The translations under genes and the position numbers were made by a program. From the NCBI GenBank assembly GCA_964500015.1, contig CAZCMN010000027.1:1-11622 (forward strand): a stretch of 11,622 nucleotides of DNA, in the 5' to 3' direction. Within the stretch, counting starts at the first letter, position 1, and each line of letters opens with the position of its first letter. A model generated the notes under the pieces. It searched no databases. It saw only the letters and a list, made by a program, of their open reading frames with translations, and was not told the origin of the DNA. Below are positions 1 to 5,504 of the stretch, in pieces. The DNA is from JAPLYB01 sp964500015 (GTDB lineage: Archaea > Nanobdellota > Nanobdellia > Pacearchaeales > UBA284).

Positions 1-60
1 ATCAGAAAGAGCATCACTTAGGAAACTCCACACTTTAGTGTGGAGAGGACGTCATGAACT
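1..60 (+). mobile_element. Probable right-end remnant of an IS200/IS605-type element (tnpB 3' end)
   Basis: A perfect 8-bp stem with a TTTA loop lies at 26-45 and is followed by GAGGACGTCA. This resembles the hairpin closing the tnpB 3' end and guide-RNA scaffold in many archaeal IS605 elements. A short frame at 3-38 (QKEHHLGNSTL, stop inside the hairpin) could be the last residues of a TnpB, since tnpB stops often overlap this hairpin. The rest of the element would lie left of the window, and the exact boundary is not visible (somewhere around 50-97). The family call rests on pattern resemblance only. Confidence 0.42.
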
Positions 61-97
61 TTAAAATCCTTTCCACCAACCGCTAACTTAACAATTC

Positions 98-502
98 ATG
101 ATAATGGGAAACTTAATAAGCAAGAGGCCGATAGGATGCGATTATTCTGGTTCGTGTAGAGAAGATTTTATCTCGGTCGGTCCTGTAGGAGATGTTTATC
201 CATGCGGGAGATTTGATGGCGAAAAAGAATTTTGGCTTGGCAATGTGCATAAAAGTGGGTTGTTAGCTGCTCTTAATTCTGAGGCACATCAGAGGATGAT
301 AGCAGAAAAAGAAAAAGCAAAGCAGAGATGTTCGCCGTGTGAGTATAAAACGGTCTGCAATTCTGGTTGTTTGCATAATGCTTATACAGTAAGGGGAGAT
401 CTAAAAGATAAAGACCCGTATTGTTTAAGTTACAGGCAGGTTTTTTCACATGTTCTTCCAGTTATACACAAAGAACTTGCAAAAGCAGAAGTGGGAGCAT
501 AA
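98..502 (+). CDS. SPASM-domain C-terminal part of a radical SAM peptide maturase (N-terminally truncated)
   Basis: This 134-residue product carries a complete SPASM cysteine set: C20-X10-G-X4-C36, then C78-X2-C81-X5-C87-X3-C91, then C109, with an extra C14. SPASM domains bind auxiliary 4Fe-4S clusters in radical SAM enzymes that modify ribosomal peptides. The radical SAM barrel with its CX3CX2C motif, normally about 200 residues upstream, is absent. In-frame stops at 62-64 and 89-91 show that the frame does not continue upstream, and an IS605-like hairpin lies just before it. The simplest reading is a maturase gene cut by insertion or recombination, with its 5' half elsewhere. The first ATG is used as start, but no convincing ribosome binding site precedes it, so the fragment may not be translated. 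The next gene starts 3 nt after its stop, as expected for a maturase and precursor operon. A stand-alone SPASM partner protein is a less likely alternative. Confidence 0.8.
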   Translation: MIMGNLISKRPIGCDYSGSCREDFISVGPVGDVYPCGRFDGEKEFWLGNVHKSGLLAALNSEAHQRMIAEKEKAKQRCSPCEYKTVCNSGCLHNAYTVRGDLKDKDPYCLSYRQVFSHVLPVIHKELAKAEVGA

Positions 503-505
503 AAA

Positions 506-718
506 ATGGTAAAAAAAATTGAAGAAGCAGAAGTTGAAGTGCTAGGACATACAGTTGAACTTAGAAGAGTGCAGAATCCAAGACTTATAAAGGCGATAGT
601 TGACAGAAAACCTTGCTTTTTGTTTAATTATGGAGACCATAGTGATGGGCACACAGAGCATAGTGAGGATTATAGTGATTATAGTGACTATGATGATGTA
701 CCAATGGATACTTTATAA
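506..718 (+). CDS. RiPP precursor peptide 1, Tyr/His-X-Asp/Glu repeats (triceptide-like)
   Basis: This 70-residue peptide has a charged leader (about residues 1-41) and a repetitive core. From residue 42 the core reads as triplets YGD, HSD, then G, HTE, HSE, then D, YSD, YSD, YDD, followed by VPMDTL. That is seven units of aromatic or His residue, any residue, acidic residue. Radical SAM enzymes of the triceptide group join the ring of residue 1 to the beta carbon of residue 3 in such motifs, and Tyr- and His-type motifs are known. The leader has a central QNPRLIKA segment and C37, both shared with the next gene (31 of the first 47 residues identical). GGAG lies about 8 nt before the ATG, within the end of the maturase fragment. 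A His/Asp-rich metal-binding peptide is the alternative, but the adjacent SPASM and peptidase genes favour a modified peptide. Confidence 0.78.
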   Translation: MVKKIEEAEVEVLGHTVELRRVQNPRLIKAIVDRKPCFLFNYGDHSDGHTEHSEDYSDYSDYDDVPMDTL

Positions 719-738
719 AAGTAGAGAGATTTATAAAA

Positions 739-1026
739 ATGACAAAAAACATAGAAGGGGTAAAAGTTGAGATTCTAGGACACACGATTGAATTTGGTAG
801 ATTACAAAATCCTAAATTGAAGAAGGCTGTAATGGCAAGAAAAGATTGTTTTTTATTCAATTACGGCGATCACAGTGATTCGCATTCAGAGCATAGCGAA
901 GATTACAAAGATTATCGGGATCACTCAGATTATTCAGATTATAAAGAAACACATTCAGATACACATACAGAATATGACACTTACCGAGATCATAGCGAGA
1001 CTTATGATGATCACAATTTTGGCTGA
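739..1026 (+). CDS. RiPP precursor peptide 2, expanded Tyr/His-X-Asp/Glu repeats
   Basis: This 95-residue peptide is a paralogue of the gene before it. The leader has the same length and a conserved frame (VEILGHT, QNPKL, C37, FLFNYGDHSD). From residue 42 the core holds 14 triplets with a Tyr or His followed two residues later by Asp or Glu: Y42, H45, H49, H52, Y56, Y59, H62, Y65, Y68, H72, H76, Y82, H85, Y89. There is one variant (Y79-D-T) and occasional single-residue spacers (S, D or T). It ends HNFG. The core is about twice as long as in precursor 1, so the repeat has expanded or contracted between duplicates. It lies 20 nt after precursor 1 and 18 nt before the peptidase gene, consistent with one transcript. 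The start is fixed by leader alignment to precursor 1. Confidence 0.78.
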   Translation: MTKNIEGVKVEILGHTIEFGRLQNPKLKKAVMARKDCFLFNYGDHSDSHSEHSEDYKDYRDHSDYSDYKETHSDTHTEYDTYRDHSETYDDHNFG

Positions 1027-1044
1027 TTTTTGGGTGCATAAAAA

Positions 1045-1677
1045 ATGACAATTGATATCCCCCTTTATATAAATCATAGTCATAGGTGTGCGCAAGCTGC
1101 TTTGAAAGGAATTCTTAGAAAAGTTTTGCCAGGTAGGGAGTTCTCTTATAAGGATCTTGATGAATTAACATTGCATGCAAGAGAGGAGATAACTTTTCCA
1201 TCACAAATCGCATTGGCATTGCTTAATTTGAATGTGCCTTTTGAGTATTTTGTTAAAGAACATGGCTTGGAAGATGTATCGCGAGAGGATATACCTGCGT
1301 TAATCAGAAAGGCTTATGGGGGTAAGGCAGAGGGTTTGATTATGAAAACAAACGTAGTTTCTTTAAGAAGATCTGTAACCCAATTATTGGATTCAAATAG
1401 TGCAATAAGAATTGAAGAAAAACCTTCTTGGCAGTATTTAGAACAAAGATTAAGAGAGGGCAGGGTAAATCTTTGTCTTATCAATTTTGATGTTTTTGCT
1501 GAAAGAGAGAATAATTTTGCTGGTCATTATATTGTTTTAACAGATGTCAATTCGAGAGGTCTAACATATAATGATTGCGGGCCTATTGGTTCTGGAAAAG
1601 ATAAATGGATGTCAAGAGAAAGATTCCAGGGCGTATGGCAATTATGCTTTTTTGATCATGACCTTTTGGTTATATGA
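1045..1677 (+). CDS. C39-like papain-fold cysteine peptidase, probable RiPP leader peptidase
   Basis: This 210-residue protein fits a C39-like layout. The N-terminal segment HRCAQAALKGIL matches the C-G-P-A-A-L type nucleophile motif, with C15 as candidate nucleophile. Near the C-terminus AGHYIVLTDV supplies H161, and YNDCGP supplies D177. C39 domains are best known for cutting leader peptides in bacteriocin exporters. Here there is no transporter domain, no signal peptide and no clear membrane segment, so the enzyme should act in the cytoplasm. It is the last gene of the plus-strand cluster and is followed by a T-rich stretch (about 1680-1686) that could end transcription. The position suggests that it removes the leaders of the two precursors. 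Neither precursor has a Gly-Gly site, so the cut site cannot be named. The role is inferred from context; the fold call is fairly firm. Confidence 0.68.
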   Translation: MTIDIPLYINHSHRCAQAALKGILRKVLPGREFSYKDLDELTLHAREEITFPSQIALALLNLNVPFEYFVKEHGLEDVSREDIPALIRKAYGGKAEGLIMKTNVVSLRRSVTQLLDSNSAIRIEEKPSWQYLEQRLREGRVNLCLINFDVFAERENNFAGHYIVLTDVNSRGLTYNDCGPIGSGKDKWMSRERFQGVWQLCFFDHDLLVI

Positions 1678-1678
1678 C

Positions 1679-1687
1679 CTTTTTTTA
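1679..1687 (+). terminator. T-run after the RiPP cluster
   Basis: A run of seven T (1680-1686) begins right after the peptidase stop codon. Archaeal RNA polymerase can terminate on such T-runs without a hairpin. Its place between the peptidase and the separately promoted aIF2-beta gene fits an operon end. Confidence 0.35.
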
Positions 1688-1733
1688 GATAAGAGAGATG
1701 GAGGCTTTAAACTGAGTTATTTTGTTTTTGATT

Positions 1734-1750
1734 AAAAAGGCTTTTAAACT
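1734..1750 (+). promoter_or_regulatory. Probable BRE/TATA promoter of aIF2-beta
   Basis: Purine-rich AAAAAGG is followed by CTTTTAAACT, centred about 23 nt before the ATG at 1769. That spacing predicts a nearly leaderless mRNA, the same pattern seen before aIF1A and pyrF in this window. Confidence 0.5.
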
Positions 1751-1768
1751 CTTTATCTTTAGAAAAAT

Positions 1769-2185
1769 ATGCAAACTGATAAAGATTATGAAAATTTGCT
1801 TGATAGAGCTTATTCAAAAATCAAGAAAGTTGAGACTAGTGAGAGATTTGAAATTCCTAAAATAGAGAGTTTTGTTGAGGGTCCAAGAACAGTTGTTTCA
1901 AATTTAAATCAGATGGTCTCTTTTTTTAGAAGAGATTTGAATCATTTTGTCAAGTTTTTATCTAAAGAACTTGCTACACAAATTACATTTAAAGGAGATA
2001 AAGCAATTTTTAACAGAAAATTGTTTCCAGATCAGATTAATGATAAAATCAAGGCGTATGTTGAAGAATTTGTTTTATGCTCACAATGTGGAAAGCCAGA
2101 TACTGAACTTTTAAAAGAGAAGGACTTTTTATTTTTACATTGTTTAGCATGCGGAGCCAAACATAGTGTCAGGGCAAAAATTTAA
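1769..2185 (+). CDS. Translation initiation factor aIF2 subunit beta
   Basis: Beta subunit of the archaeal heterotrimer that delivers initiator tRNA to the small ribosomal subunit. The 138-residue length is typical. The N-terminal helix contacting the gamma subunit is YENLLDRAYSKI (about residues 7-18). The central alpha/beta domain follows (about 35-95), including GPRTVVSNL. The C-terminal zinc ribbon is visible as C104-X2-C107 and C125-X2-C128. The ATG lies directly behind a TATA-like box, so the transcript is probably leaderless. It is followed on the same strand by a small Cys protein, DUF424 and aIF1A, forming a loose translation-initiation neighbourhood. DUF424 proteins are often encoded near aIF2-beta in archaea, which supports the call. 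Nothing in the sequence looks damaged. Confidence 0.93.
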   Translation: MQTDKDYENLLDRAYSKIKKVETSERFEIPKIESFVEGPRTVVSNLNQMVSFFRRDLNHFVKFLSKELATQITFKGDKAIFNRKLFPDQINDKIKAYVEEFVLCSQCGKPDTELLKEKDFLFLHCLACGAKHSVRAKI

Positions 2186-2251
2186 AAATTTGATGTTCAA
2201 GAGTTAAAGTAAATAATAAGCAGGATAATCTCTAAATTAAAGACAAAATGC

Positions 2252-2286
2252 GCAGGACAACATTGTCTGCTCTGAGCAGATCCTGC
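2252..2286 (+). ncRNA. Two-tier hairpin in the aIF2-beta/small protein intergenic region
   Basis: GCAGGA (2252-2257) pairs with TCCTGC (2281-2286). Inside it TCTGC (2266-2270) pairs with GCAGA (2276-2280) around a TCTGA loop. The two stems could stack, with an eight-base bulge on the 5' side. The region is GC-richer than its surroundings. It could be a small RNA, a leader element of the next gene, or a processing site; no known family is recognised. Confidence 0.3.
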
Positions 2287-2337
2287 AAGATTTAAATAAA
2301 TCAGAATCATATCAAATATATACCTTTCTAGATAAAA

Positions 2338-2541
2338 ATGGCAAAAAAAGTGAAGAAAGCAAAAAAAACTGTTAAAAAATCAGGAAAAAAAGGAAAAGCA
2401 AAACAGGTGTGTGGGAAATGTGTCTTTTATGTGGAAAATAAAGACAAAAAAGCAATTGGCGCTTGTTTTCAAGTAACTGGAATTGTTAGGGAAAAACAAT
2501 CTCCAGCATGTAAAGGGAAGTTTTTTAAGCAACGAGTTTGA
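2338..2541 (+). CDS. Small lysine-rich protein with a four-cysteine putative metal-binding domain
   Basis: This 67-residue product is not recognised as a named family. Residues 1-22 are almost all Lys, Ala, Val, Gly and Thr, like the basic tails of nucleic-acid-binding proteins. The rest is a compact domain with C25-X2-C28, C43 and C58, the last in a PACKGKFF context. The spacing suggests a zinc or iron-sulfur site, as in small CxxC...C...C proteins that end with Cys-Lys/Asp-X-Phe. An AT-rich TATA-like stretch (2314-2322) lies about 20 nt before the ATG. Its position between aIF2-beta and DUF424 hints at a ribosome- or RNA-linked job, but that is only context. Coding potential is supported by the clean frame and Cys pattern. 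Confidence 0.6.
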   Translation: MAKKVKKAKKTVKKSGKKGKAKQVCGKCVFYVENKDKKAIGACFQVTGIVREKQSPACKGKFFKQRV

Positions 2542-2652
2542 AAAAGAAGGAATAAAAGATATCTAAGCATTTTTAATTTATGATTACTAAACGTTGTGCT
2601 TCGGCAGGTGATATTTAAGATAGATTTTTAAGCTTCTAGGGATAAATGGTTT

Positions 2653-2955
2653 ATGGCGATTTTAATAAAGATACATGAAAATTACAGAAAGATTATAGCT
2701 GTTTGTGATTCAGAACTTATTGGAAAAACTTTTGAAGAGGGCAAGTTACAGCTTAAAGTCAATGAATTTTTTTATAATGGCAAGGAATATGATGAAGTTA
2801 AAGCACTAAAGTTACTGGAGAATGCTAAACAAGATGATGCTTGTTTTAATTTTGTCGGACAAAATTCTATAAATCTAGGAATAAAACTAAGAATTCTTGA
2901 TAAGAACAGAATAATCAGAATTCAGAATATTCCTCATGCTTTAAGTTTATTATAA
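2653..2955 (+). CDS. DUF424 domain-containing protein
   Basis: This 100-residue protein matches the archaeal DUF424 family along its whole length. It has the N-terminal IKIHENYRKIIAVCDSELIGKTF, the central LQLKVNEFFYNG, and the C-terminal IIRIQNIPHA that ends the domain. The biochemical function is not established. Members are widespread in archaea and often sit next to aIF2-beta or other translation genes, as here, which suggests a translation-related role (inference). A TTTTTAAGC box about 24 nt upstream is a plausible promoter. An ATG 7 nt earlier is out of frame. The stop codon meets the end of a degraded minus-strand frame. Confidence 0.85.
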   Translation: MAILIKIHENYRKIIAVCDSELIGKTFEEGKLQLKVNEFFYNGKEYDEVKALKLLENAKQDDACFNFVGQNSINLGIKLRILDKNRIIRIQNIPHALSLL

Positions 2956-3236
2956 AAAGTTAAATAAAGAATCTGGTTCGCTACAATAATCACAATCTAG
3001 TGGACAAACTTTGGGTCGTACTATCATAGGCATTGTGCTCTTGGATTTATTGGTGGGTCAGAAAAAGTTCTTGGATTACCTCCAAGCATTGAAGGATGAA
3101 ACTCGTCTCTTGGGTCTCGAGGTGGGTGCAGCATAGAGGTTCACGCATAATGTGGAAGATCTAATACAGGAGAATTAGAATTACATGGATTAGGAAAATC
3201 TTCCGGATTTGTGAATCTTTTATCATCTAAATTCAT
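2950..3236 (-). pseudogene. Decayed or frame-disrupted small ORF with a C-X3-C-X2-C cluster
   Basis: On the minus strand three adjoining pieces look coding but are separated by lesions. The first is an ATG at 3236 followed by 31 residues to a TGA (3141-3143). The second continues in the same frame for 38 residues to another TGA (3024-3026). The third lies in another frame (3033-2950), is 27 residues long, and contains VCPLDCDYCSEP. The pieces are rich in Pro, Asn and Asp and read as plausible protein. CPLDCDYC has the CX3CX2C spacing of a radical SAM cluster but would also suit a zinc site, and no SAM barrel follows. TGA is a normal stop elsewhere in this window. I read this as one small gene broken by a stop and a frameshift. 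A functional short gene at either end remains possible. Confidence 0.35.
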
Positions 3237-3288
3237 TTATTTATTAAGTATACATTCTTTACAAATTTTATTGGGATATTTAACAACA

Positions 3289-3298
3289 TTTATAAATA
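3289..3298 (+). promoter_or_regulatory. TATA box of aIF1A
   Basis: TTTATAAATA is centred about 25 nt upstream of the ATG at 3318, the distance expected for an archaeal promoter driving a leaderless mRNA. Confidence 0.55.
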
Positions 3299-3317
3299 AA
3301 TTCTATCTTGATTAAAT

Positions 3318-3671
3318 ATGCAAAAATATAAGGATAAAAGCAAGAAAAATAGTTTTATACCGGGCGCATATCAACGGCCAACAGAGGTTACTAGGGTTCC
3401 TTTGCCTAGAGACAAGCAAGTTTTAGGAATTTTAGAACAAAGACTTGGAGCTAATCACATGATGATAAAGTGTTTTGATGGAAGGGCAAGAAATTGCAGA
3501 GTTCCAGGAAGATTAAAAAGAAGATTATGGTTAAGGGAAGGAGATGTTGTTCTTGTTGAGCCTTGGGAATTATGCGGAAATGAACGAGGAGATATTTTAT
3601 TGAAGTATTCTTTAGCGCAAGTTGAATGGTTGAGAAAAAAAGGTTTCTTAAAAACGCAGGGCGAATTATAA
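3318..3671 (+). CDS. Translation initiation factor aIF1A
   Basis: Archaeal counterpart of eIF1A/IF1, which binds the A site of the small subunit during initiation. The 117-residue length is normal. A short basic N-terminal tail (1-20) leads into the S1/OB fold (about 33-98). Diagnostic segments are LGANHMMIKCFDG, RNCRVPGRLKRRLWLREGDVV and LVEPWE, followed by GDILLKYS and a C-terminal helix (QVEWLRKKGF). In many archaea aIF1A sits upstream of a RIO-type kinase and a Dim2-like KH protein. Here the KH protein lies 1.8 kb downstream, with trmB-like and pyrF genes between and no RIO gene seen. The gene converges with the TrmB-like gene, with 7 nt between stop codons. Confidence 0.93.
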   Translation: MQKYKDKSKKNSFIPGAYQRPTEVTRVPLPRDKQVLGILEQRLGANHMMIKCFDGRARNCRVPGRLKRRLWLREGDVVLVEPWELCGNERGDILLKYSLAQVEWLRKKGFLKTQGEL

Positions 3672-3678
3672 CTTTTAA

Positions 3679-4404
3679 TTAGTTGACTGGTTTGCTTATA
3701 CTCCATAACATATTAAAATAAGTTTTAAAATCTTCAGATAAACCTTTATCATCAATAAGAATACTCGTTGGTTCTAAGGTATCTGATCCTAACAAAATTG
3801 CAGTTTTATTACCATAGATGTTGATTGCAATTGGAGAACTAAGTTTATTTGGAAGCAATCTTGCTTTAACCATTTTGTATCTGTTAAATTTTTTTGCAAT
3901 TTTTATATCTTCTTCGCTAAAAAGCATTTTAAGTGCTATCTTGTTTTTTATTCTTCTTTTATGATAGTTTTCTATGTAATTTTTTCTGTTTTCTGAAGGT
4001 TTATGAGCTCCCAGGACATATTGTGTCTCTTTACACTTAAGTTTATCTTCAAAAATTATTTTTCTTCCATTTTGCCCAGTGTAGATTCTTATATTCATTA
4101 GGTTTTTATTTTCTTTATTTAAAAGCTGTGGCAAAATTTTTTCTATATCTGTTCTTTTTTCATCTAAAATATCTAAAATTCTTTTTGGGTTTACTGCTTC
4201 AAAAACATTTCTATTATTTTGGATTATGGAAGAAACAAATCCTTTATTTTTTAGCATCTCAAGAGAATCATAGACATTTCTCCTGTGAATTTTTGTTTTT
4301 CCACAAATTTTTCCAATTAAAGAGGGACCTAATTCAAGCAAGGCAAGATAGATTTTAATTTCATTTTGAGATAATCCAATTTCTTTTAAAACTTCTTGAA
4401 TCAT
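3679..4404 (-). CDS. TrmB-family transcriptional regulator
   Basis: This 241-residue protein starts with a winged helix-turn-helix of the TrmB type (about residues 1-75). It opens LKEIGLSQNEIKIYLALLELGP, and the recognition helix region is TKIHRRNVYDSLEMLKNKGFV. A helical stretch (about 75-95) links it to a C-terminal alpha/beta domain of the kind found in archaeal TrmB-like proteins, including YVLGAHKPSE and IAINIYGNKTAILLGSD. No sugar-binding domain of the classical maltose regulator is apparent, so the ligand is unknown. The gene diverges from pyrF with an 87-bp intergenic region, so it may control itself and pyrF (inference). Confidence 0.85.
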   Translation of the reverse strand: MIQEVLKEIGLSQNEIKIYLALLELGPSLIGKICGKTKIHRRNVYDSLEMLKNKGFVSSIIQNNRNVFEAVNPKRILDILDEKRTDIEKILPQLLNKENKNLMNIRIYTGQNGRKIIFEDKLKCKETQYVLGAHKPSENRKNYIENYHKRRIKNKIALKMLFSEEDIKIAKKFNRYKMVKARLLPNKLSSPIAINIYGNKTAILLGSDTLEPTSILIDDKGLSEDFKTYFNMLWSISKPVN

Positions 4405-4441
4405 TGGTTATTATATACTTTTTAATTTATAATTATTGTGG

Positions 4442-4456
4442 TGGTGTATACTACCA
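4442..4456. promoter_or_regulatory. Weak dyad in the trmB/pyrF divergent intergenic region, candidate operator
   Basis: TGGT (4442-4445) and ACCA (4453-4456) form short inverted arms around GTATACT, just upstream of the pyrF TATA-like box (4461-4470). The location between divergent genes suits an operator for the TrmB-family protein. The arms are only four bases, so the support is weak. Confidence 0.25.
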
Positions 4457-4460
4457 TAAA

Positions 4461-4470
4461 AGAATATAAT
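4461..4470 (+). promoter_or_regulatory. TATA-like box of pyrF
   Basis: AGAATATAAT is centred about 25 nt before the ATG at 4492, compatible with a leaderless transcript. Confidence 0.45.
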
Positions 4471-4491
4471 TTCTAGAAGTTAATTTTTTAG

Positions 4492-5463
4492 ATGTTTGCA
4501 GATGATTTATTGGATGCTATTGATAAAAAAGGAAATCCCTGTGTTGTTGGTTTAGATCCAGACATTGAAAAAATTCCTGAACATTTACGATTTGGTGATT
4601 TTCGTTCTAGTGTGGCAAGTACGTTTTTAAGATTTAATTGTGAAATTATTGATGCGGTTGCAGATCTTGTTCCTGCTGTAAAACCCCAAATTGCCTTTTA
4701 TGAAAAATATGGTTCAGATGGATTTCGGGCTTTTGAAGATACTGTATCTTATGCACAATCTAGGGGACTGATTGTAATTGAGGATGGAAAGAGAAATGAT
4801 ATTGGAAATACATCTCGAGCTTATGCTGAAGGACATCTTGTTGAACTAGGACTTGATGCATTAACAATCAATGCTTATCTTGGAAATGACGGCGTGAGGC
4901 CTTTTTTAGAAGTTTGTCAAAATCATGGGAAAGGAGTTTTTATTTTGGTTAAAACAAGTAATAAGGGCTCGGGAGATTTACAAGATAGGCTTATTAAAGT
5001 TAATGATGAAGAAATTGAGGAATTGAGAAGACTTGGAATAGGGTTAGAAAGTAATCTTACAGAGTTATATAATCTGGTTGCTTTACAAGTTAATGGATTT
5101 GCACAACAACTTAAAGGAAAAAGAGGATATTCTTCAATTGGAGCAGTTGTTGGAGCAACATATCCTGAACAAGCAAGGATTTTAAGAAAAATTATGCCGA
5201 ATTCTATTTTTTTAGTTCCCGGTTATGGTGCACAAGGTGGAACAGCAAAAGATGTTGTTCCTTGTTTTAATGCAGATGGCTATGGCGCAGTTATTAATTC
5301 TTCTAGAGATATAATCTATGCTTATTTAAAATTAAGACAAGAACCCATGGATTTGACAAGCCCATTGAAATATAAACCAAAACAGTTTGCAGATGCTGCT
5401 AGAGAATCTACTAAGCGTATGATTGAAAATATCTGTTTTGAATTAGCAAGACTAAAAGTATAA
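4492..5463 (+). CDS. pyrF: Orotidine 5'-phosphate decarboxylase, long (type 2) form
   Basis: Catalyses the last step of UMP synthesis, decarboxylation of OMP, in the cytoplasm. At 323 residues it belongs to the long PyrF subfamily, not the roughly 220-residue form usual in archaea. Family segments are CVVGLDPDIEKIP (17-29), AVKPQIAFYE (62-71) and the catalytic VIEDGKRNDIGNTSRAYAE, with D98, K100 and D103. Also present are LDALTINAYLGNDGVRPFL and LVKTSNKGSGDLQ (152-164). VPGYGAQGGTAKD near residues 243-255 is the phosphate-binding end. The frame is intact. The long form is commonest in bacteria, so transfer is a fair inference. The KH gene follows after 6-24 nt, so the two may be cotranscribed. 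The upstream regulator could control expression. Confidence 0.93.
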   Translation: MFADDLLDAIDKKGNPCVVGLDPDIEKIPEHLRFGDFRSSVASTFLRFNCEIIDAVADLVPAVKPQIAFYEKYGSDGFRAFEDTVSYAQSRGLIVIEDGKRNDIGNTSRAYAEGHLVELGLDALTINAYLGNDGVRPFLEVCQNHGKGVFILVKTSNKGSGDLQDRLIKVNDEEIEELRRLGIGLESNLTELYNLVALQVNGFAQQLKGKRGYSSIGAVVGATYPEQARILRKIMPNSIFLVPGYGAQGGTAKDVVPCFNADGYGAVINSSRDIIYAYLKLRQEPMDLTSPLKYKPKQFADAARESTKRMIENICFELARLKV

Positions 5464-5467
5464 AAAC

Positions 5468-5504
5468 AAATGTACTTTCAATGTTTTATGAAGAAAGTAC
5501 ATTT
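5468..5504 (+). promoter_or_regulatory. Perfect 12-bp inverted repeat spanning the KH-gene start
   Basis: AAATGTACTTTC (5468-5479) is repeated in inverted form at 5493-5504, separated by a 13-nt loop that holds an in-frame ATG (5488). The 3' arm runs into T-residues (to 5506). It could form an RNA hairpin right after the pyrF stop. Candidate roles are control of KH translation, attenuation, or transcript-end formation for pyrF. Confidence 0.5.

Noticed and set aside
642..715. CRISPR-like or nucleotide tandem repeat in the precursor core
   Set aside because: The AGTGATTATAGTGA-type repetition is three-codon periodic, varies at third positions and encodes a conserved peptide pattern; there are no spacers.
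624..1051. Two minus-strand open frames opposite the precursor genes (624-860 and 857-1051)
   Set aside because: They are antisense shadows of the repetitive Tyr/His/Asp codons; their Asn/His/Tyr-rich content follows from the opposite strand and no family is recognisable.
2186..2250. C/D box small RNA (TGATGT and CTGA boxes around the 2252-2286 hairpin)
   Set aside because: The box C match is poor and the boxes are not placed with a recognisable guide and kink-turn layout.
3141..3143. TGA recoding (Trp, Gly or selenocysteine) in the minus-strand frame at 2950-3236
   Set aside because: TGA ends several intact genes here (for example at 1024-1026, 1675-1677 and 6028-6030), no selenocysteine element is apparent, and the same frame is also shifted further on.
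4128..4358. Phe/Leu-rich plus-strand open frame inside the TrmB gene
   Set aside because: It is an antisense shadow of AT-rich coding sequence; the minus-strand TrmB frame is well supported.
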